A DNA stretch of 64,000 nt from Peribolospora baueri (taxonomy: Eukaryota; Basidiomycota; Peribolosporomycetes; Peribolosporales; Peribolosporaceae). The notes beneath the pieces were generated by a model. That model ran no database searches, had not been told where the DNA came from, and was given only the letters and a program-made list of their open reading frames with translations. The DNA is taken from contig JAMDHS010000013.1 of the NCBI GenBank assembly GCA_029717555.1, forward strand, positions 270,868 through 334,867, in the 5' to 3' direction. The translations under genes were made by a program, and so were the position numbers. How positions within the stretch are numbered: position 1 is the stretch's first letter; every line of letters starts with the position of its first letter. This document shows positions 36,951 to 46,488 of the stretch, one piece after another.

Positions 36951-38142
36951 ATGGTAGGTTCTGTCGGGCAAAAGAAGGAAGAAGGCAGATGCCAGACGTA
37001 CTATGATGAAGATAAGGATTGCTGTCGACTCACGTCGCTACACATCGTTGCATCTTCTGTCTGTGCTCTCCTACTCCCTCCCGCCCATCTTCGCCTCGCG
37101 CCCCCTGCCGGCTTTCCGTCTTCTTCTCCTCGGCCCCCATAGCCCAAGGCCAAGTCCGGTTCCAGCAAGAAGCCCGCGCCCGCCCCCTACTCCAAGGGCA
37201 AGGCTGCGCCCAAGACGCCTAAGAACCCTCTCTTCGAGGCCAAGCCCCGCAGCTTCAGCGTCGGTGAGTATCGTCACTGGTGTTGCGCAACAAGTTAAAG
37301 ATGGAGCGAGTTTGGAGTAATGTTGCATGCTAACTCGCTGAACGTACACCCTCTTAGGCCAGGACCTCCAGCCCGCTCGTGACCTGACCCGCTTCGTCAA
37401 GTGGCCGGAGTACGTTCGCCTCCAGCGCGCTCGGGTGATCATCAACCAGCGCCTCAAGGTCCCTCCCCCGATCGCCCAGTTCTCCCACACCCTTGACAAG
37501 AACACGGCCACTCAGCTTTTCCGTCTCGTTAACAAGTACCGCCCTGAGTCGAAGCAGGAGAAGAAGGAGCGTCTGGCCAAGCAGGCTCAGGAGGTGGCCG
37601 ATGGCAAGAAGGAGGACCCGAAGAAGGATGGCAAGAAGCCCCTCTTCGTCAAGTCCGGCCTTAACCACGTCGTCGCCCTCGTCGAGGCCAAGAAGGCCAA
37701 CCTCGTCGTCATCGCCGACGACGTCGACCCCATCGAGCTCGTCATTGCTCTCCCCGCCCTTTGCCGCAAGATGGGCGTGCCCTACTGCATCGTCAAAGGC
37801 AAGGCTCGTCTCGGCGCTGTCGTCCACCGCAAGACCTCGTCCTGCCTTGCTGTCCAGGACGTGCGTTCCGAGGACCAGAAGGAGCTTTCTACCCTCGTCT
37901 CTGCTGTCAAGGCAAACTACAACGACAAGTACGAGGAGCACCGCCGCCACTGGGGTGGTGGTGTCCGTGGGCAGAAGAGCCAGCGTAAGTTTTCACTCTC
38001 CCTGGATGAATTGAGGAAAATGTACGGACCAGACCGAGAATTGCTGACCTTTGTCCTCTATTTCCCTGGCTTCTGTTCTGCAGAGATGCTCCGCAAGAGG
38101 GCGAAGGCTACCGGTCAAGCTCTCAAGGATGTCGCGCTCTGA
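36951..38142 (+). CDS. RPL8: 60S ribosomal protein eL8 (L7a)
   Basis: Four exons: 36951-36953, 37143-37263, 37358-37984, 38084-38142 (269 aa). Exon 1 is just the start codon ATG, followed at once by GTAGGT; the reading frame resumes with [20 protein letters not shown]. The eL8 signature is plain: [44 protein letters not shown] and the L7Ae RNA-binding core [13 protein letters not shown] with [20 protein letters not shown]. It is a structural protein of the large ribosomal subunit and binds rRNA near the L7Ae kink-turn. Length is close to yeast Rpl8 (256 aa). An intron at or next to the start codon is common in fungal ribosomal protein genes. It means the true start is easily missed by frame-based prediction, which would pick an internal ATG. 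Confidence 0.97.
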
Positions 38143-38794
38143 ACGAGCTGCAGCGTCCGCACCCTTCCGTTCATCCTCGTTTTGCCATCTCTGCATCCAT
38201 GATTGTACGCTTCATCATCATGCCTCCTCTCTCCCCTATTCATCCGTGACGTCCCTCGCCAACCACGTAAAACTCATGGGCGAGAGGAGAAAATCCCATG
38301 TATGCCCTCTTCTTTTCTTCCTTTCAGTTCCGAGTGATGCCTCCGTTGTTGAGCTGCTCGAGACGAATTGAAAATGGGCCTCTGGTCCCTCTCGCTCTTT
38401 CACTGGCGGATGCGTCGAGACGGGGTAATGAAAAGGGTTCTGTATATTTGTTTGCGGATGTATGTGAGAGGGAGATGTGAGGCACCGCTCGTATTTGACG
38501 TGTCACGTCCCCGTTCACCTGGGCAAACCGACAATAGAGCATAGCAGGCGTTATTTACATCGTCTTGTAGTGGGTGAAGGCTCGAATGCGTCGCTCTTTG
38601 CGTCTCTGCCGTCTCCTTCCCAACCCCTGTTACTCCTCGTTTGGTCGTTTGTTCAGCCCCAGTTCTAGCCTCGGCCATCATCGTCGGTCATCGGACATCG
38701 TTTAGGCTCGTAAAGCCGTCTAGCGTTCGCCATGCGACCGACTGTCGCTGAGCATGCATCACACTCCATTCCGATCAGACAGATGCAGGTCAGA
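38143..38794. terminator. Convergent 3' region of RPL8 and the Mis18 gene
   Basis: About 650 bases between gene ends. AT-richer patches (ttgtatatttgtttgcgg near 38437 and gttatttacatcg near 38550) are plausible 3'-end signals. No gene is supported. Confidence 0.4.
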
Positions 38795-40923
38795 TCACAT
38801 CCGCGCCCTCTTTAACCCCCTACCATTGTCCGGGCCCGACTCCCACTTCTCCAGCTCCAATTCGAGATCCTCCTCCTCCTCCCCCTTCCCCTCGTGATGA
38901 TGGCGACCTTGGTTTGGGTATTGCTGTCGCTCCTGCTGCTGCTGCTTTTGTTGCGCATATGTGTACCGCTCTCTCTCCATCTCCCATTCACCGTACCGTT
39001 GGCCTTGGCCTTGTCCTAACCCTGGAAATGGCGGAGACACAGCGTGTCCATACCCATGCCCATTCCCGGAGTCGTACTCAGAGGGAGGTGGGCCCGTCGT
39101 CCTTCCATTCGCGCTCCTACTACCGTCTCCAATGTGATAAGGACCGGAGAAAGAAGCGGGAGGCCTTGACGACGGCTGTCCTCGTTCTTGTCCTTGTTCT
39201 TCTCCGCGCGAAGAGGAAAGTTTGGCCATGACACCGTCGCCGTCGTAGTCCATGGATCTCGGACGTTGTCGTTGGACAGTCTTTCGGACAGCTGTTGACG
39301 TCGCTCCCGTTCCCGTTGCGGCGCCGGACGCGGAAGAGGCTGAAGAAGCGCTGCGCGATGTGGGAGCTGGTGCTGATCCTGCAGACGCACGGCCAGACAT
39401 TGGGGGAAGTGCCGGCGACGGCGCTCGCGTGGACAAGGATGCTGGTAGCGTGGAGGCGGCGGCCGAAATCGGAGGTCGCAATCTGGTCGACGAGGCTCGA
39501 GATGGCGGTGGTGCGGCTGCCGTTACTGCGTCTCCGCTTCCTTGGCCACTTTCATCTATCATCGTTGCCGCCGCCGCCGCTGTTCCCAGAACGATAAAAG
39601 GTATGCCGTCACTCTTCCTGACAAACGCCGGACATCATAAACCTCCAGAGTCCGTTATCCTGAAAGGACGTCTCACCACCTCGTCCCCCACCTCGTCCCT
39701 TCCCTTTTCCTCTCGTTCCCGTCCCTCCCCTTCCTCTGCTGCTGCCATCGCTAGTTGAAGTAGATGCTCGGGCTGGCGCTTCTTGATCCTGCTCCAGGTC
39801 AACGTCCATGGGTATGCCTACCCATGCTTCGAGGCGCTCGAGACGTTCTCCCATAGCCATGAGGAGAATTTGGATCTGCAGCGTTGCGGCCGAATGGTTG
39901 TGGATGGAGTTGATCGATAGACGAGGTGGAGGTGAACGAGGTGTGAGACAACGAGAGGACAACGAGCACTTAGCGACGTGCCAGAACACAAAACATGAAA
40001 ACAGAGAACGGACCCACCTTCCCTATCATCTCCGCATCCACGACGCTCCTTATCTCTTCATCTTTGCCCTTGCCCTTCCCATTCACATTCGAGGATAAGG
40101 GGCGGGCGGGAACGTTGGCTTGGGGTAGGCGATTTGACGTCGTACCTAGTGGATAACTGAAGAGGATGCGAGCAATGGACATGGTAATGTGTCTTATGAA
40201 AAACATGAGACCAAGACAAGAGACTCACATCGAGACGGCCTGCAGAAGGAGAGTATACGCATCTCTAGTACCCGACGGGACATTAAGAACGCGTCAGGTC
40301 GGGGAACCGAATGTCTCGGGAGCACAGCACGATAGGAAAAAAAGGCTCACCGAATTCCATCAAGCTTCGTGGATGTCGTCCTGTAGATCTTTCCCACTCG
40401 GGACTTGCAGCCCACGCAAGCTAATGGAGCGTAGGTGCTGAGAGGAAGGAAAGAAAAGATCGGCCGGTGCAAGATGTTTCAGTCCACAAAACGCTAGTGT
40501 GTGCCCGATAGGAATACGGAGCGGCGAACAGTACCTTCCAAGGTCAGGAGCGTCCCGATCCCTCGATGTAGACAGCTCGGACAGTTTATCGATGTTATCG
40601 GTAACAGCTGTGGAATCCGACGACATATACGGCCAAAGCAGTCAGTGAAATCTCACGCACGCGCACCAGGGTTTCGATTGCTGCGCAGTACCGCTCTCAC
40701 CTCTCAAAACGACCGCCTGGAGCTCCTGTTTTGCACAGATCCAGTTCCAAGAGTCGCCCAGAATGAGCCTGCAAGCTTTGCACTGAAAGATAAGAGGGTT
40801 GTGCACTGCCGTCGACGTCAACGTCTCCGAGCGTCGTTGCCAAAGAGCGTCGCCGTCCCCGTGGCCGTATGTGTATACTTGCGAGGCCTCCCCTGCTGGA
40901 CGAGATGAGGACGAACGGGCCAT
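38795..40923 (-). CDS. mis18: Mis18-like centromere protein (Yippee/Mis18 zinc domain)
   Basis: Seven minus-strand exons: 40923-40701, 40607-40535, 40437-40351, 40264-40229, 40156-40018, 39875-39677, 39579-38795 (513 aa). The Mis18 domain is read from its two zinc CxxC pairs, Cys48/Cys51 in FQCKACRLILGDSWNWIC and Cys106/Cys109 in STYAPLACVGCKSRVGKIYR, followed by TTSTKLDGIRDAYTLLL. A short amphipathic helix (IQILLMAMGERLERLEAWV) resembles the C-terminal coiled coil that mediates Mis18 oligomerisation. Mis18 licenses deposition of the centromeric histone CENP-A. After the helix comes an unusual 300-residue tail: an RG/GR-rich stretch, serine/proline linkers and a Gln-rich patch, ending in an acidic helix. 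Fission-yeast Mis18 is about 190 aa, so the tail is extra. Exon 4 is 36 nt. Confidence 0.85.
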
Positions 40924-41296
40924 AGCCTGTCGCCGCCGTTATTGCCCGGCAAAGTCAATTAAAGACGTCCAGTGACGATGCCTTCGTCTTGAGTTGTGCC
41001 CGATATGGCGCTAAAGACGCGCCTCTTTCCACGGTCGTGTACGATGACTGCGGCAAGCGAGGCCCCGGCTCGGCGCCTTATTTCTCCACGGCCGCCGCCG
41101 GTTCGCGAGCATTGTCACTTCGCCTCTCCCTTCCATTCCGAGTTGGCCCTGCTTTTCACTTCAAACCCTCGCTTTCAATTTGGACGGCAGGCTTTGCCTC
41201 GTAGTACGGCGCGTCGGTAGGAGCTTTCCTCAACAGCTTCTCCGCTTTTGGAGCAACCGACGTCGACTGCTGCGCCCGATTTGGCTCACTTTCAAC
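40924..41296. promoter_or_regulatory. Intergenic region between the Mis18 and BTB genes
   Basis: About 370 bases with divergent starts on both sides. No clear regulatory motif or extra gene was seen. Confidence 0.35.
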
Positions 41297-42120
41297 ATGT
41301 CCAGCCCCTCCTCTTGCTCGCCCTTTTCCAGCTACGATCAGCCTGCTGATGATGTGGATATCCCTGTGCATCCAGCTTTTGATCATGCGGATGCCGATTT
41401 CTGTATAGTGTCCAAGGCGACCCCTTCCAGCCCGAGCAAGGTCTTCCGCGTCCACAAGGCCAACATGAAGGTGCACAGCACCATCTTTGTTCGACATGCC
41501 GCAAAAGCGAAATAGTCCTCCAGTTTTACTCTTGGAGGAAGACGCGGACGCCGCTTCTTTTTCCGTTTATCTACAACCTCCCTGCGCCCCCGCTCCCACT
41601 TACCAGAGAACTGCTTTTCAATGCCTGCGACGCTGCTGAGAAGTATGACATCAACAGTGCAAAGAATCACCTCGATCTGCTCATGATTACCCTTGCGGGC
41701 GAACCCGACTATCTCAAAGCCGCGGGACTCGTTGAGCAAAGCTCTTCTGATCGTGGCACTACTAGCTCTTCGTCCGTGCCCTGGTGGTGGGACCCTTGCA
41801 CTCGATACGCCTACGCATGCAAGTGGGGTCCGAAAGCGGCGCAACAAGCGACTTTGTATGAGACGCTGTATCATTCGCTTCTGAATATCAGCGACACTAC
41901 CATTGAACAGATGGGCTTGGGGAACTACCGGACCCTCGTTGAGCTGCATTACTGCATTATCACGAGAAAGATCGGAGGGGAACCGCAACAACAATGGCTG
42001 GCCCGGCTCCCTGGTTCGGTATCCGCGTATTTCCCCTCTGACTCCTCTGACTTCGCCACATGGATTTCTGCGCTGAAGGAGAATGCTCCTCCGCTTTCCA
42101 TAATGAGCCCGTCCGGCTGA
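41297..42120 (+). pseudogene. BTB/POZ-domain gene with two frameshifts
   Basis: Three consecutive frames together spell one BTB-type protein of about 270 residues. Frame 1 runs from ATG 41297: DADFCIVSKATPSSPSKVF, RVHKANMKVHSTIF. The match then jumps near 41490-41500 to a second frame (DMPQKRNSPPVLLLEED). Near 41565-41575 it jumps to a third (FPFIYNLPAPPLPLTRELLF, NACDAAEKYDINSAKNHLDL), which stays open to TGA 42118. No GT-AG intron can explain either jump; the candidate intervals are under 45 nt and give the wrong phase. The family is the large set of basidiomycete BTB proteins of unknown role that begin with a short DVxFxxS...F+VHK motif. I infer a pseudogene or recently inactivated paralogue; two local sequencing errors are the alternative. 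Confidence 0.7.
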
Positions 42121-42949
42121 TGAGGCTAGATTGGCTCTGCCTCATGGCCCGCGCGCTCACTGCCGGTCTCGTTCCCGTCGTCATCATCTCTCACTCGTTT
42201 TCAGCCCTTACGCCTCTTTCCCTAGTCCTTATGCCCTTTTTACCGGTGTCCATGACACATGCACAGTGCCCAGAAGTGGACGACCGATATGCTCAGTGTT
42301 TCCACCGTGTCGTTCGATGAAATTCATGTGTACCGATGTTTGTGCGAATAGTTTACACGAGTGCGTAAATGTTCTGCGCGCTATGGCTTTTGCGACTTAG
42401 AAATATGTCCCGCATCCTGTAAGCACGACGAGAGCGTCTAAATCAGAAGTGTGCCAGAAGGAATGAGGCTGGACAGCTGCAGGGCCTTCAAATCGAAGTC
42501 AGGTCGAAGACGAGAACTCATCCGCCTGCAGAGGGTCAGCTTGAAAGCCACAACAAGATTGCGGACATACTTAACCGGAAAAGTCAGGATATGATACTGT
42601 GGAGCAGACGATGGATATCGAGGAAGAATTCAAGACGTCTGCGATCCCTTTGCGTATCGTCATAGTTGTCCAGATCCGGCGCCGCCTTTCGGAAGAACTC
42701 CTTTTCGAGGATCCGCTTCGCGGATGCGCCGCTCCTTTCTCGTCGCTCCCCGCAGCTCTGGTGTGTGTCTCCTGTCTCCTCATCGCTCCAAAACGGCTTC
42801 CCATGGTCGGGCCGTGGGTCTGCGTTGCTTCTCATCCTGTCTAAATAAACATGGCGTGGTCTGAGTGGGACTGGCTATAGCTCTGCGTCTTGTCCGATCA
42901 CGCACACATCGCCGCCTGTAGCCGCGTTCGTGCGACGTCGAGTCGACAG
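42121..42949. other. Intergenic region between the BTB pseudogene and nucleotidyltransferase gene
   Basis: About 830 bases. A minus-strand ATG-led frame at 42835-42584 encodes 83 aa with coding-like character (KRILEKEFFRKAAPDLDNY, then RRRLEFFLDIHRLL). It could be a small gene or a fragment, but I do not recognise it. The rest shows nothing. Confidence 0.35.
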
Positions 42950-45900
42950 ATGACCAGCATCACGTTTGGTTCTTCCTCCCACAATTTCACCCTTCCCAAC
43001 GTTCCCAACCCTGCGACCTGGGCCCCCAAAATTGTCGCAAGCAAGCTGTCGTTCCCTCTTCTCCCTCAAGGGAGCGCGGCTGCGCTCGGCTGGTGGCAAT
43101 CTTCAACTGTGCTTCGTGCGATCGCTCCCCATCTTACCTCTCTCTCCACGTCCACCACAGCCGGCGCAGTTAGGAGGATCGTCTCTACCACCGCAGGCCG
43201 TTACCAACGTCGACGCAGGATGTCTATCCAAACACCCGCGGTCCCTTTTGGACATTTACATGCCCCTGGCCAGCAAGACTTTGTCGACTTTAATGATGCA
43301 GCGGACACCTCCGCCGACTTGGGCCAACCTGGTCCTTCGTCTTCGCCTCCTGGGCAGAAATCGTCTGCCGATCGCCGCCGAAACTCCATAGGTTCCAAAA
43401 GGCAGGGAGCTGCGTCTTCTCCAGTATTGCGCTCACGGAGGTTGGTCAGTAATCATACGCCACCTTCTCGACTATCGTCCGCTCGGCCCTCTGTCGGCTC
43501 CTTTCCCCCCATGACCCGCTCGCGCGTATTCGTCAAAGGCGTCCACCCTGGCGTCTTCTCGGGAGATTCCCTCTGGAACGCTCTCACTCAGTCTTTTGGA
43601 CGCGTGACCGACTACGACGTCCAGTACGCAAAAGGCGTCGCTTACGTAGAATTCGACTCCGTTGAAGCGGCGTCCAAAGCTGTCGCTGCTGGGAATCTGC
43701 GGGTGGGGAATGGCAAGTATGTTGGGATCGAGGAGATAAAGTCCAAGGAAAGGCTTCGTCAAGAGGCGCAAGCGACCGCTACGAGGCAATGGAGGCACGA
43801 AAGGAAAGGGCCAGTACCTCATGTTTTAGGGCCGAGCAAGGGGAGCCTAGCTTCTCTTGAGCGGCACACGGCGAAGTCCGGCGGAGGTCTTGATCCGGCG
43901 CTGAGAGGGACGGCAGGCTCGTATCATCCAAGGTCGGAAGGACTTGCGAGGCGAAGCCATGGTCGGGAGCGTCTCCGTGGGTTTGCCGGTGCGGATGATT
44001 TGGGAGCGCCTGTGCGTCGTGACGCAGAGAATGAGCCTTCCGCAAAATGGGAGGATAAAGCGCAGGCCCTTTCCGATCCGGCGGACGAGGATAGGCTGTA
44101 CAGGAGTTCCGGCTCAGCGTTCGGGTGTCAATTGCGGAAGTTGTCCGAGGTGAACAAATACGTTGCGCTCGTCAGAGGAATCTCAAGGATATTCCTCCCT
44201 TTTATTCCGTCCTCTGACGTTCCTCTGTCATGTTTCTGTACGTCATGTTTCCCTGCACAGATATCAGCACCCACTCAACGCGCCCTCGCTATCCGGCACG
44301 ACGTCACCATGCTCGTGCAGAGTCTCCTTCGGCGTCGTTGGGGTGGCGTCCGAGTCGCCGCCTTCGGCTCCTCCGCCACTGGGCTCACTTCCAATTCTTC
44401 CGACCTCGACTTGGTCCTCCTCGACCCTCGTCGCCCTGGCGGCTCTGCCGCTCCTGTTCCAGACCAAACAAAAAGACTTTTAGATGGCGAGAACCCTCCG
44501 ATGCGGTACGAGCGAGAGGTGGAGCTCCCGAGCTTTTACAACGTGAGAGCCGTCGCAAGGATCCTTCAGAGCAGCGGCATGTTCAGCGACGTTGATCCGA
44601 TCGCCCATGCTAACGTGCCTATTGGTGAGCGCCATGGTCTCCCTGCTTGTGTGTGTCTTCCTTTCAGACTCGCAGCTGATCTCTGCACCTATACACGTGC
44701 CATTCTATCCCCGCATGAAACTTTGCTTTCAGTGAAATTTGTCCATCGATCATCTGGGCTGCCGGGAGACATCAACATCAACGATCGCTTCGGCCTCCAT
44801 AATAGCACGCTCATCCGCACTTATTGCGATCTACGCAAGAACCTGGTCCGTCCCCTCATCACGTTCGTCAAAGTTTGGGCGAAACGGAGAGGGCTGAATG
44901 ATCCTAGTGTCGCGTCTCGGACTCCGTCGTTCTCAAGCTACACTTTGACGCTGATGTGAGTGCTTGCTTTGTTGGATCCGATGTGACGACCATTGGTGTA
45001 ATTGGCCCAAATTTTGGAACTCGTCTCTCCCGACAGGGTCATCCACTACCTCCAACACGTCAAGCTCCTGCCAAACCTCCAATCCCCCTCGCTTCTTAAC
45101 GAGCATCGCATCGAACCCCACTACGTCTGGCAACAAATTCGCAGCAGGCGTCCGCGACAAAGCCGAAAGCGGGCTTTGTCGTCACCTCGAACCGTTCACG
45201 ACGTTTCCTTCATACCCCAGCCCATCGCCTCTGCGAACCTGCCCTCTCCGGCCCCGTCGTTTCCGACCAAAGGGGTTGAGGCATTAGAGCGGATGGCTCG
45301 TGGGTTCTTCGAGTACTATCTCCAGTTCGACACTGTGAATTGGGCCATCAGTATTAAGGAAGATGGCGAGGGTGGCATGTTGAAGAGGGATGTCCCGTAC
45401 AGCGGCGACAAGGGAAGTGGGGCGGTGGGAGCCAGCGATGTGGATGAAGCTCAGGCGGAATTGGTTAGAACGGAGGAGGCTCCCCTAGTGGCCGACATCG
45501 CCTCCAAACCCGTCGCTGGCGGCGAGTTGCTGGCGGAGGAAGGCAAAGAGGATGCCGACGTGGTCGCAGAGGATCCCGTCGTGGCTACCGTCGATCAACA
45601 ACCCTCGGCCGGTCTAACCTCCGTTCCAGCCACGGAAGACTACATACCCCCAACCGTACCTACGCGCGACGGTGTGCCGACGAAGCAACCAAAGGAGTGG
45701 AGTACTCATCCTCTCGTGGTACAGGATCCTTTTCTCACCGAGCGCAACACGGCCAGGAATGTCAGGGACGTCGTGGTGGAGGTGTTTTTTGAGGTGAGGG
45801 ACCGATTTTGGAACGCTCCAATCCATTATCATGTTTGAAGACGCGATGCATCGTCCTGACCACATTTATCCCATCTGCCTCCTGCCCCTTCCGCTTTGCT

Positions 45901-46066
45901 CTCCCGTCGTCACTTCGCCCTCGTGCAGGAGATGGAGCGGGCGCGGAGTCTCCTCTCGGCACCGGACCCTTCGCTGGCCGAGATTATCGCTCAAAGCGAG
46001 CCACGCTATTTCAAAAAACGCGGCAGGAAAAAGAACAAGGGTAACGCTAAGTTGAATGCAGTATAA
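42950..46066 (+). CDS. RRM plus poly(A)/poly(U) polymerase-type nucleotidyltransferase
   Basis: Five exons: 42950-44149, 44261-44624, 44733-44955, 45037-45793, 45929-46066 (893 aa). An RRM lies around residues 190-265 (SRVFVKGVHPGVF ... GVAYVEFDSVEAASKAV). The catalytic domain has the DNA polymerase-beta signature FGSSATGLTSNSSDLDLVLL with two metal-binding aspartates near residues 444-446. The third carboxylate is likely in GLPGDININDRFGLHNSTLI, the usual context in Cid1/TUTase enzymes. A PAP-associated part follows (TFVKVWAKRRGLND ... GFFEYYLQFDTVNWAIS). The RRM-before-catalysis order recalls TUT1/Star-PAP; Cid1-type enzymes usually lack an RRM. It should add U or A to RNA 3' ends, but substrate and choice of nucleotide are not readable. 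The start is the first in-frame ATG; the frame is open slightly further upstream. The C-terminus is Lys/Arg/Asn-rich. Confidence 0.82.
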
Positions 46067-46488
46067 GTAATTATTTGGAGCAAAAATCAAAGAAGTGTCG
46101 AGGAAGAGGGGAAAGAAAGAAAGTATGGCTAGGCAAAAGCGCCAATAGCCTCTCAACGCCTACAGCATCCCCACCAGTGATTGATGATGATAATGACAGA
46201 AAACGAAGGACAGGCTGATGGACGAAGGTGGCGCACTAACCATATCCTCCTTCCTCTCTGCGACCACTCCCGCCTATGCTGTCAGTGGGAAGCTTGTTGT
46301 TATCGTGGACAGACTGGCCGTGATATCGTGTAGACTCTGGAAAAGCACTGCTTAACGCGAGATCAACTAGCGAGCATAAGATTCCGCACGAGGTATTATC
46401 CTAATCATACAAGAAACGGGTCGGTGCTGTGCAAAGGCAAACGTGACCAGGAAGGGGAGTCGATGTCTTCCGGCGAGCGCGAACCTCC
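46067..46488. terminator. Convergent 3' region of the nucleotidyltransferase and GCP2 genes
   Basis: About 420 bases between two gene ends. The AT-rich start (gtataagtaattatttggag, 46061-46080) probably serves polyadenylation of the plus-strand gene. No gene is supported. Confidence 0.4.
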
